Assembly: GCF_016616885.1 (NCBI RefSeq)
Contig: NZ_CP067102.1
Span: 2,074,501-2,138,500, forward strand
Length of the DNA stretch: 64,000 nucleotides
Direction of reading: 5' to 3'
From: Bradyrhizobium diazoefficiens
GTDB lineage: Bacteria; Pseudomonadota; Alphaproteobacteria; Rhizobiales; Xanthobacteraceae
This document shows positions 34,438-41,925 of the stretch, in pieces. A program made the position numbers and the translations under genes. The notes beneath the pieces were generated by a model. It had not been told where the DNA came from, searched no databases, and saw only the letters and a list, made by a program, of their open reading frames with translations. The first letter of the stretch is position 1; every line of letters begins with the position of its first letter.

Positions 34438-34632
34438 ATGACCAGCCAGCTCAACAAGGTCCGCCACGTCACCACCATCACTAAGGTCGCGATGGACCTC
34501 GGTGAAGACGAAGATTGGCTGCGAGACGTCGCCTGTCAGCTATCGATCCGCTCTCTATTCTGGCGCGGTCGTCTGAGTTGTGATGCCTCTCTAATGCTGA
34601 GAGCTGTCTTCCCTTTATCAGAAACAACATAG
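34438..34632 (+). pseudogene. truncated conserved hypothetical protein
   Basis: The first 32 residues, MTSQLNKVRHVTTITKVAMD then LGEDEDWLRDVA, match a bradyrhizobial small protein family that I recall as continuing with an acidic, hydrophobic domain. Here the sequence switches after DVAC to unrelated residues that overlap a minus-strand frame. I read it as truncated by rearrangement. Confidence 0.45.
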
Positions 34633-34793
34633 ACGACGTGTGGAGGCATAGCCGAGATTCCGGCTTCCAGGAGACAGCCTAACTCGCATAGACGTCTGGC
34701 GCGACCATAGACGCCTTTCCATGGACGCCACGCGCTACTTCCTTCCCTCATCGCTTCTCGCAAGCATTCAAAATCAAGCTTTTCTAGGGCCAT
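34536..34793 (-). CDS. possible small winged-helix-like protein
   Basis: Eighty-five codons with RRLCELGCLLEAGISAMPPH then VVYVVSDKGKTAL, resembling the last helix and wing of a winged-helix domain. The N-terminal third is unremarkable, and the frame overlaps the truncated gene on the other strand. Weak support; possibly a fragment. Confidence 0.3.
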   Translation of the reverse strand: MALEKLDFECLREAMREGSSAWRPWKGVYGRARRLCELGCLLEAGISAMPPHVVYVVSDKGKTALSIREASQLRRPRQNRERIDS

Positions 34794-35092
34794 AATCTAT
34801 TCCGGGTCTTGGCGCGGTATCCGTTAGTTTACAGACACTCTTCGCAGTCGCACTATCAAGACAACCACTGGACCCTCGAGCAGCCATGTGCCGTCGGGGA
34901 CGGCTAATAAGCCCAGCGGTCTCCTCGCCTCGTCCGTGATCCGTCACGATAGCCGAAAGTAACTGATCCCAGAGCTTTGTCGCGCCCTCTGGCGCGCGTT
35001 TGGCAGACTTCGACGAGTTCTTCGTAGGATTCTTCACTAACGCGCTCGTCAAGGACCGTTCTCAAATACCGCGCTTTGCCCGGCAAGGCGGC

Positions 35093-35101
35093 CTTCAGCG
35101 G
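35093..35101 (+). repeat. 9-bp target-site duplication, left copy
   Basis: CTTCAGCGG directly abuts the left end of the IS4-family element and is repeated exactly at 36633-36641 beyond its right end. Nine bases is the duplication length typical of the IS50/Tn5 group. Confidence 0.85.
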
Positions 35102-36632
35102 CTTTCAATTACCCACATTTAGCCGAGAGGGCTGAGGGAGCGCACCAACTATTGCATCGCAGGAATCGACCGTGATTCCTTGTCTGGCACCGATTCGCAG
35201 GGGGGCGGTGCCAATGGACGAAGAAGCCGACGCATGGTTTGATCGCGAGCTCGCTGGCTGCAGCCTTGCCGACGAGCGCCTGAATAAGCGTCTCCGCAAA
35301 CTGGTAGCGCAGATCGGGAGCGCCATGGGCGAAAGCATTCCGCTGGTGTGCCAGGACTGGGCCAACACCAAGGCGGCCTATCGCTTTTTCTCCAACGACC
35401 GGGTCAGCGAGGCGGAGATCCTGGGTGGTCACTTTCAATCGACGCGTGACCGCATGGTTGCCACCGATGGTCCCGTCCTTGTGCTCCACGACACGACGGA
35501 GTTCACCTATCAAAGAGAAAACAAGGACGCGATCGGGATCACCAAAAGCATAAACAGCGGGCGCGACAAGGCAGGCCGCCTGAGATCGCACACGGTCTGC
35601 GGCATCCTGATGCACTCGAGCCTGGCGGTGACGACGGAAGGGCTGCCGCTTGGATTGACGGCTGTCAAATTCTGGACTCGGAAGAAATTCAAGGGGACTG
35701 CCGCGCTTAAGAAGAAGATCAATCCGACGCGCGTTCCCATCGAGAAGAAGGAGAGCATTCGGTGGCTGGACAATGTCCGGCAATCCACAGAGCTGCTGGG
35801 TGATCCGGAACGATGCATCCATGTCGGCGATCGCGAGAGCGACATCTATGAGTTGTTCTGCTCGGCTCGAGAAGCTGGAACGCATTTCGTGATCAGGACT
35901 TGCGTTGACCGCTTGGCTGGGGATGGGGATCACACGATCGCCGACGAAATGGACGAGGTCGCGGTCAAAGGACTGCATCGCATCGACGTCAGAGACAACA
36001 ACGGCGATACCGATGAAGCCGTCCTCGAGATCAGATATCGCAAGATTCGCGTCCTGCCGCCGATTGGAAAGCAGAAGCGCTATCCCGCGCAGACCTTGAC
36101 GGTGATCCATGCCGAAGAGCGCGTGACGCCGAAGAACAGAAAGAAAATCGAGTGGAAGCTCATCACAGATCTGCCCGTTGGCTCCCGCGCGGACGCTATT
36201 GAGAAGCTCGAATGGTATGCCTTGAGATGGAAAATCGAAGTCTTCCACAAGATCCTTAAATCGGGCTGCAAAGCTGAAGAATCGAAGCTCCGGACTGCCC
36301 AGCGTCTGACCAACCTGATATCGGTCTTTTGCATCCTCAGTTGGCGGGTCTTCTGGATGACGATGCTCAATCGATCAGCTCCACGGGCACTGCCGACTCT
36401 TGCGTTGACCGCGACTGAAATCGCCCTGCTCGATCGCCTCGTGAATGACAAACCGCAAGCTCGACGGAAGACCCTCTCACATTACCTGACCAAGATCGCA
36501 CGGCTCGGCGGTTATCTCGCCCGCACCAGCGATCCGCCGCCTGGCAATACCGTCATGTGGCGCGGGTTGTCACGCCTCACCGATATCGCGCTGGGCGCCA
36601 TGGTCGGAGCAGAAATTGTGGGTAATTGAAAG
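35102..36632 (+). mobile_element. complete IS4-family insertion sequence, 1531 bp
   Basis: Ends are inverted repeats with 16 matching bases: CTTTCAATTACCCACA at 35102-35117 and its complement at 36617-36632. Beyond that the repeats diverge by small indels. The element is flanked by the 9-bp direct repeat CTTCAGCGG and encodes one transposase with an intact DDE set. The stop codon of the transposase lies inside the right repeat. All parts look intact, so insertion may be recent. Confidence 0.92.
35214..36629 (+). CDS. IS4-family transposase
   Basis: A 471-residue transposase of the Tn5/IS50 group. N-terminal DNA-binding region with ADERLNKRLRKLVAQIGSAM. Catalytic DDE residues are Asp93 in LVLHDTTEF, Asp206 in HVGDRESD and Glu342 in the RWKIEVFHKILKSG signature (the Y/W-R-E-K motif of IS4). 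The ATG at 35214 is preferred over a GTG at 35172 because it begins where the family fold starts. No frameshift or premature stop is seen. Confidence 0.92.
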   Translation: MDEEADAWFDRELAGCSLADERLNKRLRKLVAQIGSAMGESIPLVCQDWANTKAAYRFFSNDRVSEAEILGGHFQSTRDRMVATDGPVLVLHDTTEFTYQRENKDAIGITKSINSGRDKAGRLRSHTVCGILMHSSLAVTTEGLPLGLTAVKFWTRKKFKGTAALKKKINPTRVPIEKKESIRWLDNVRQSTELLGDPERCIHVGDRESDIYELFCSAREAGTHFVIRTCVDRLAGDGDHTIADEMDEVAVKGLHRIDVRDNNGDTDEAVLEIRYRKIRVLPPIGKQKRYPAQTLTVIHAEERVTPKNRKKIEWKLITDLPVGSRADAIEKLEWYALRWKIEVFHKILKSGCKAEESKLRTAQRLTNLISVFCILSWRVFWMTMLNRSAPRALPTLALTATEIALLDRLVNDKPQARRKTLSHYLTKIARLGGYLARTSDPPPGNTVMWRGLSRLTDIALGAMVGAEIVGN

Positions 36633-36641
36633 CTTCAGCGG
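36633..36641 (+). repeat. 9-bp target-site duplication, right copy
   Basis: CTTCAGCGG immediately after the right end of the IS, identical to 35093-35101. Confidence 0.85.
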
Positions 36642-37194
36642 ACGGATACCACCTGCTCGTTGATTGCCACGGTAAAGGGCTATGGCTCCGACGCAAAGTC
36701 AATCAAGGACGACCGCTGCTCTCTCCCATCCGGCAACTCTTCCGCTTGATCGAATGCGCCACGAGCCTCGGAAAAGCTCGTTTATCCGGCAGAGGGGCAC
36801 ATCTGTGCATTGCGGTGCGCGAACCATTGCATCGATCGCGGTACGGGCGGAACGCCGTTGACTTTCTAAACAAGACCGAGATCCGGTTTGGTCGGACAGG
36901 GGTGCTTGCGCATCAAGTCAGGATCGACATAGCCGCGGCAGTTGATTCCGTTCGTGTAAACACGGCGCATGCTAGCCAGAAACCGCTAGACTCGAACCCA
37001 GCCACCGAAGAGCGCCTAGCTAGAACTTCGACACCTCGTCTTAGCAGCGCGGACTGCAGCTAAGTCTTCTTGATGGCCGTCGAGACCGGTGCGGCAGGTG
37101 AGGTGGGCGCCAGCGTGCCCCGGTTGTGCCCCAGAATTTTGGGGGCACACTGTGGGGGAGAGGCGCTGCTAAGTCGCTGAAAAGAAAGAGCTAA
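36642..37194. other. gene-poor region between IS and tRNA
   Basis: About 550 bases. One open frame (to 37063) shows HLLVDCHGKGLWLRRKV at its start, faintly like a transposase segment, and nothing clear after. I see only probable debris. The end next to the tRNA would be the place for an island attachment site, but no repeat of the tRNA end was found elsewhere in the window. Confidence 0.35.
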
Positions 37195-37269
37195 TGGTGG
37201 GCGCACAAGGGATCGAACCTTGGACCTCTCCCGTGTGAAGGGAACGCTCTCCCGCTGAGCTATGCGCCC
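37195..37269 (-). tRNA. tRNA-Val (anticodon CAC)
   Basis: On the minus strand the 75-base sequence folds as a complete cloverleaf: acceptor GGGCGCA/TGCGCCC, D-arm GCTC...GAGC, anticodon arm TTCCC-TTCACAC-GGGAG with CAC at positions 34-36, T-arm CAAGG-TTCGATC-CCTTG, and an encoded 3' ACCA. It reads valine GUG codons. Its 3' end faces the accessory left part of the window. Confidence 0.95.
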
Positions 37270-37430
37270 GGGACCATCATGCAGACGGCCGGACCTTGTC
37301 GGCCGGCCGTCGCATTGGAGCCCGCGATTTAGAAGTGCGGGCTAGAAGTGTCAAGTTTTCAGGCGGCTTGGGGCCCGAAAACCTTGGGCCAGTCTCTTAA
37401 ATTCGGCGGCGAGGCCGGATTTCGGGCTGC

Positions 37431-38729
37431 TTACGCGCCCTGCTGGCGGGCGCGGGAGGCGTGCGCCTGCAGCGCGCGGATGCGTTCGGCGAGCGTTCCG
37501 CCGCCTTCGGGAAGGGCGGCCGCGGCCGCGCCATTGGTCGCGACGCCGTTGGCCGGGCGCGGCGCGGGTTTCGGCGGCTGGCCGGCCTCGGCCGCCAGCA
37601 GCGCCTCGATCGGCGAGTTCGGGCCCTCGAGCTGCATCGCGAGTTTTGCGACCTCGGCGGCGATGTCGTTGATGCGCTCGCGCAGCAGCGCGTTCTCCAT
37701 CCGCTCGGTCGCCCAGGAGCTTTCCGCCTGCTGCTGGATCGCATTGATGTCGCGCTGAAGTTTTGCGCGCTCGTCGCGTGCGGTACGGAGCTGCTCTTCC
37801 AGCGCGGCCTTTTCCGCGCGCATCGTCTCGAACGCAGCCGATGACTTGCCGCCGCTCAAGCCGGCGATCTCGACGCGCAGCTCCTTGATGGTGCGCTCGG
37901 AGCTTTCATTGGTCTGGCGGAGCTGGTTGTTCTCATAGTCGCGCTCGGCAAGCAGCTTGCCCTGCGTGGCGAGCCGCCCTTCGAGGTCGGCGACGCGGCT
38001 TGACAGCATCTCGGCCTCCTTCACCTGCACGATCAGTTGGCGATCGAGCTCGGTGACGCGCTGGCTCAAATTCTCGACGCGGCCGCGCGCATCGCCAAGC
38101 TCGCGCGAGGCGGTCTCCGACTCGACGCGCTCCTGCGTCAGCCGCGCCTGCGTGGCGGTGAACTCTTTCTCGGCATCGCCGACGCGGTTTTTCAGCTCTT
38201 CGATCTGGGCGCGCACCGCGACCAGCTCGATTTGGCGGCTCTCCGCCATCATCGAGCGGTCGGACAGTTCGGAATTGATTTTTGCGAGCTCGCCCTGCTT
38301 GTTGCTCAGCGCAATCTCGGCCTCGCGCAAGGATACGGTCTTGGCGTTGAATTCCTCTTCGGTGGCGCGGAGCTGCTCCTTGACCGCCTTCTCGCGCGCC
38401 TCCAGCGCGAAGATCGTGGCGTTCTTCTCGCCGAGTTCGATCTTCATGCGGTTGATGGCGTCGCTCTTCTTGCCGAGCTCGGCGAGCTGGCTCGTGGTCT
38501 TGCTCTTGAGCTGGTCGACGCTCATCTCCAGCCGGCGCGCCGACATGGCGAACTCGGCGCGGAGCTGGTCCTTGTCGGCCTGGATCTCCGCCATCGACAG
38601 CGGCGTGGCGGCCTCAAGCCGGCGCGTGGTCAGGCGGACCGCGCGGTTATGCACCAGCGGCACGATGGCAAGCCCGCACAGCATCGACAGCAGGAAACCG
38701 ATCGCCAGGTACATGATCGGTTCGACCAT
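37431..38729 (-). CDS. membrane-anchored coiled-coil protein
   Basis: A 432-residue protein: one N-terminal membrane helix (MYLAIGFLLSMLCGLAIVPL) followed by about 300 residues of nearly unbroken heptad-type coiled coil (for example LREAEIALSNKQGELAKINS, RVENLSQRVTELDRQLIVQV), then an Ala/Pro-rich tail ending RIRALQAHASRARQQGA. I know of similar genes in bradyrhizobia without named function. Topology suggests a cytoplasmic rod tied to the inner membrane, perhaps envelope or division related. Confidence 0.85.
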   Translation of the reverse strand: MVEPIMYLAIGFLLSMLCGLAIVPLVHNRAVRLTTRRLEAATPLSMAEIQADKDQLRAEFAMSARRLEMSVDQLKSKTTSQLAELGKKSDAINRMKIELGEKNATIFALEAREKAVKEQLRATEEEFNAKTVSLREAEIALSNKQGELAKINSELSDRSMMAESRQIELVAVRAQIEELKNRVGDAEKEFTATQARLTQERVESETASRELGDARGRVENLSQRVTELDRQLIVQVKEAEMLSSRVADLEGRLATQGKLLAERDYENNQLRQTNESSERTIKELRVEIAGLSGGKSSAAFETMRAEKAALEEQLRTARDERAKLQRDINAIQQQAESSWATERMENALLRERINDIAAEVAKLAMQLEGPNSPIEALLAAEAGQPPKPAPRPANGVATNGAAAAALPEGGGTLAERIRALQAHASRARQQGA

Positions 38730-38847
38730 GGGCCAGAACTCCCAGAGCTAAGGAAAAATTTACCAAAGACAATGCATGGCGGGCCAGCAAAAAGCCAGCC
38801 CTGCCCTGTTGTTAACGTGAATCCGGAACTGAATCGGAGAAGGGGAC

Positions 38848-39456
38848 CTAGAACGGGTTCCAGGTCGCGCGCGGCGTGTATTTGAGGTAGCCGATATTGG
38901 CGCCGAGGCGCAGCCCGAGGCCTGAGCGGATCGGCACCAGCACGATGTTGTTGGACGTGAGCGCCGTCATGCCGAAGCCGCCGATGATGTAGGCCGAGCC
39001 GTCGATGCCGGCGAAGCGCTGGTAGATCGCGTTGGTGGCCGGCAGATTATAGACCAGCGTCATGGTGCGCGCGCCGTCGCCGCCCCAATCGAAGCCGAGC
39101 GACGGACCCTGCCAGTAGACGCGTAGGTCGCCGGCGTTCTTGGTGTAGAGCGTGCCTTCGCCATAGCGCAGGCCGGCGACGAACGCGCCGGAGCCTTCCT
39201 CGCCGAGGATATAGCCGTTCGGCAGGCCCCATTGGCTGACCGCCTTCTCGATGATCGAGGCGAGGCCGCGCGAAACGTTACCGAAGAAGCGATGGCCGGC
39301 GGTGACCAGCTCGTCCGGCCCGTAGGTGTTGGGCGTCGGGGTCCGCTGCGGCGGCGGCAGGTCCGGCGGCGGCGCAGCCGTCTGGGCGGAGGCCGGCACG
39401 ATCCAGCCAGCCAGCGCTACGAGCGCCACTGCGGCAAGGCGTGATGCGAAAGTCAT
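38848..39456 (-). CDS. eipA: periplasmic DUF1134 protein, EipA-like
   Basis: A 202-residue secreted protein. Signal peptide MTFASRLAAVALVALAGWIV with cleavage near PASAQT. A Pro-rich linker follows, then the DUF1134 domain: FGNVSRGLASIIEKAVSQWG, GLRYGEGTLYTKNAGDLRVY and GVGFDWGG-like GPSLGFDWGG. The family is named from the Brucella envelope integrity protein EipA. A role in envelope maintenance is inherited from that family; nothing here modifies it. Confidence 0.85.
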   Translation of the reverse strand: MTFASRLAAVALVALAGWIVPASAQTAAPPPDLPPPQRTPTPNTYGPDELVTAGHRFFGNVSRGLASIIEKAVSQWGLPNGYILGEEGSGAFVAGLRYGEGTLYTKNAGDLRVYWQGPSLGFDWGGDGARTMTLVYNLPATNAIYQRFAGIDGSAYIIGGFGMTALTSNNIVLVPIRSGLGLRLGANIGYLKYTPRATWNPF

Positions 39457-39567
39457 AAAAGAACCCCTGGTATCGATTCCGGTCCGCTTCCCTTAACCTG
39501 ACGCCAACAGGCACGGTCCTAGGTTGCGCCGGATGTCCCCTCGACTCGGATGTTATCCGCAGCAACT

Positions 39568-40083
39568 ATGACGGCACAACGGCAGGAAGATAGCCCTTTG
39601 CGCCCCGGAATTGCCTTGATCGGCCGCCTGGTCTGTCTGCTTGCGGGCATTTGGCTCGCCTGCTCCGGGTTGCCGACGCAGGCTGCCGCCACCGAGCGGA
39701 TCGTCGTCAATCGCTTCTCGGGCGTCGCCATCGAAGGCTTTGATCCCGTGGCCTATTTCGTTGATGGCGGCCCCGAGCAGGGGACGGCGGAGTTCGAGGC
39801 CAATCTCTGGGGCGCGGTCTGGCGCTTCCGGAACGAGGGCAACCGCGCCTCCTTCCTGGCCCATCCCGAAATCTACGGCCCGCAATTCGGCGGCTACGAT
39901 CCCGCCGACATCGCGCGCGGCGTGACCGTCGCTGGCAATCCCCGCTTCTTCGTGATCTCGGCGCAGCGGCTCTATCTGTTCAGCCGCGAAGCCAACCGCG
40001 ACGCCTTCGCCGCCGATCCGGAACGCTTCCTGTATGACGTCGGCAAGCGCTGGCCGGCGCTTCAGGACAAGCTCAGCCAGTAG
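39568..40083 (+). CDS. YHS domain-containing secreted protein
   Basis: About 171 residues from the ATG at 39568 (an ATG at 39550 adds six). An N-terminal hydrophobic segment (GIALIGRLVCLLAGIWLACS) precedes a YHS domain: GFDPVAYFVDGGPEQGTAEF, LWGAVWRFRNEGNRASFLAH, then IYGPQFGGYDPAD. YHS domains are associated with metal handling or redox proteins; the precise role is unknown. The 3' end overlaps the opposite cysQ gene by 11 bases. Confidence 0.8.
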   Translation: MTAQRQEDSPLRPGIALIGRLVCLLAGIWLACSGLPTQAAATERIVVNRFSGVAIEGFDPVAYFVDGGPEQGTAEFEANLWGAVWRFRNEGNRASFLAHPEIYGPQFGGYDPADIARGVTVAGNPRFFVISAQRLYLFSREANRDAFAADPERFLYDVGKRWPALQDKLSQ

Positions 40084-40903
40084 GCATGACCGCCCCGGCA
40101 TCGCCCCAGGCGATGAATGCCGGGATGATGAAGCCGGTGTCGCCACGCTCGCCGAACCGGATCTCGCCGCCCTTGCCGTCGGTCACCTTGCCGCCGGCCG
40201 CCGTGACCACGGCGCAGCCCGCCCCGACGTCCCATTCCGAGGTCGGCCCGAAGCGGGGATAGATATCGGCACTGCCCTCGGCGATGCGGCCGAATTTGAC
40301 CGCCGAGCCGCACGTCTTTCTGACCGCATTGGGCCGGCTGTCGATGAACGCGTCGCTTGTCGGGTCGCCATGCGAGCGGCTCACCGCCGCGACCCAGGGC
40401 TCGCCGGGCCCGGGCAATTTGCGGGTCCGGATCGGCTCGGCAGCGCCGATGGTGGTGCCGTCAAACGTCAGGCGCTCGGCGCCGCGGCCGACGATGCCGC
40501 GCCAGAGCAGCCCGAGCGCGGGCGCGGCGACGATGCCGAGCAGTGGCACGCCCTCGGTCACGAGGGCGAGGTTGACGGTGAACTCGTCGCGCCCGGCGAC
40601 GAACTCCTTGGTGCCGTCGAGCGGGTCGATCAGGAAGAAGCTGCCGCGAAACGGCGGCGAGGCGAGCTGGCACCGCTCCTCCGAGAGCGACGGCACGTCG
40701 TTCGCAAGCCTGGCCAGGCCCTCCGCAATGATTCGGTCGGCGGCGAGGTCGGCCTCTGTGACCGGCGAGCCGTCCTGCTTGCCGTCGACCCGCATCGCTG
40801 CGCGGTTGACGCTAAGGATCGCTTCGCCGGCCTGAACCACCAGCGCGGTCAGCGGCTCCATCAGCCGGGATGCGGCCTCGCCGTCGATAATCCTCACCTG
40901 CAT
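40073..40903 (-). CDS. cysQ: inositol monophosphatase family, CysQ-like 3'(2'),5'-bisphosphate nucleotidase
   Basis: A 276-residue metal-dependent phosphatase. Metal ligands in LSEERC-like SLSEER near 74, DPLDGTKEF near 94 (first and second metal) and SEWDVGAGCAVVTAAGG near 223. The best fit within the family is CysQ, which hydrolyses PAP from sulfate assimilation; an inositol phosphatase is the alternative. Convergent with the YHS gene, sharing 11 bases. Confidence 0.82.
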   Translation of the reverse strand: MQVRIIDGEAASRLMEPLTALVVQAGEAILSVNRAAMRVDGKQDGSPVTEADLAADRIIAEGLARLANDVPSLSEERCQLASPPFRGSFFLIDPLDGTKEFVAGRDEFTVNLALVTEGVPLLGIVAAPALGLLWRGIVGRGAERLTFDGTTIGAAEPIRTRKLPGPGEPWVAAVSRSHGDPTSDAFIDSRPNAVRKTCGSAVKFGRIAEGSADIYPRFGPTSEWDVGAGCAVVTAAGGKVTDGKGGEIRFGERGDTGFIIPAFIAWGDAGAVMPTG

Positions 40904-41075
40904 GCCTCATTCATCGGCAATTCCATCCCCACTCGACTGATTCGCCCGCGGCTTTATGACCGCCTCGATCCGATCGCAAGCTAGCTGCCACAGGCTTGCG
41001 AATGTTAGAACCCCTGCCATCCGTCAAGCATGCTTGATTCGCCGCGTTCGCGCCGTGCAATTCCAGGAACCCTTT

Positions 41076-41729
41076 ATGTCTGACGCTCCGTCACCCGCTA
41101 CCGCTACTGCTCCCGATGCGCTCGAACTCGCGGCGCTCCTGTGCTCGCGGGTCTGCCATGATCTCATCAGCCCTGTCGGCGCCATCGTCAATGGCCTCGA
41201 AGTGCTCGATGACGACCCCAAGCCCGAGGACCGCGAATTCGCGCTCGACCTGATCCGCAAGAGTGCGAAGACGGCCTCCGCCCGCCTGCAATTCTGTCGC
41301 CTCGCTTTCGGTGCGGCCGGCTCCTCCGGCGCCCAGATCGACCTCGGCGATGCCCAGACCATGGCGCGTGGCCACATCGAGGACGGCAAGTGCACGATCA
41401 CGTGGAATCTGCCGCGGCTGCTGCTGCCGAAGAATCGCGTCAAGCTGCTGCTCAATATGCTTGTCGTGTCCCAGCACACGATCCCGCGCGGCGGCATGCT
41501 CACGATCGATCCGATCGGCGAGGGCGAGACGATGAGTTTCCGCATCACTGCGACCGGACACAATGCACGCCTGCCGCAGAACATCTCCGAGCTTCTGAGC
41601 GGTGAACGCGGGCCGGCTGCGGATGCGCACGCGATCCAGCCTTATTACACGCGGCTCTTGGCGCAGGCCTGCGGGCTCACCGTGACGCTCAAGCTGGAGG
41701 GCGAAGCCGTCATCGTTACCGCTTCGTAA
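41076..41729 (+). CDS. chpT: histidine phosphotransferase ChpT
   Basis: A 217-residue protein with the ChpT dimerisation helix carrying the phospho-acceptor His28 in SRVCHDLISPVGAIVNGLEV and a degenerate kinase-like ATPase fold (LLLPKNRVKLLLNMLVV). In alphaproteobacteria ChpT relays phosphate from CckA to CtrA and CpdR. The ATG at 41076 follows AGGAA. It sits just upstream of the chemotaxis operon, with ctrA 10 kb away on the other strand, as in other Bradyrhizobiaceae as I recall. Confidence 0.88.
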   Translation: MSDAPSPATATAPDALELAALLCSRVCHDLISPVGAIVNGLEVLDDDPKPEDREFALDLIRKSAKTASARLQFCRLAFGAAGSSGAQIDLGDAQTMARGHIEDGKCTITWNLPRLLLPKNRVKLLLNMLVVSQHTIPRGGMLTIDPIGEGETMSFRITATGHNARLPQNISELLSGERGPAADAHAIQPYYTRLLAQACGLTVTLKLEGEAVIVTAS

Positions 41730-41751
41730 ACGCGCCCGTCGCTTTCAGAGG

Positions 41752-41767
41752 TTAATCGAATCTTTAC
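41752..41767 (+). promoter_or_regulatory. CtrA-box candidate with GANTC before cheA
   Basis: TTAA-TCGAATC-TTTAC agrees with the CtrA consensus TTAA-N7-TTAAC at all but one position, and its spacer contains GAATC, a CcrM methylation site. It lies 159 bases before the cheA ATG. Assignment is by motif only. Confidence 0.4.
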
Positions 41768-41925
41768 GAGGCGCTTCGGCTTGTCCGGAGCGCCTTATCT
41801 CTTTGTTGGTTCCGTTCTTTTGCACATACTCAACCAATATTAAACGCTTTGCGGTGAAGCTGGCCCCATTCTGAAATGGCGCATCACAATTCGTGCGTGC
41901 CCTCTCTGTATGAAGGCCTGTTTTC

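Noticed and set aside
36642..37063. Open frame after the IS4 element as a gene
   Set aside because: Starts at the insertion point without a ribosome site and shows no coherent domain after a faintly transposase-like first 20 residues.
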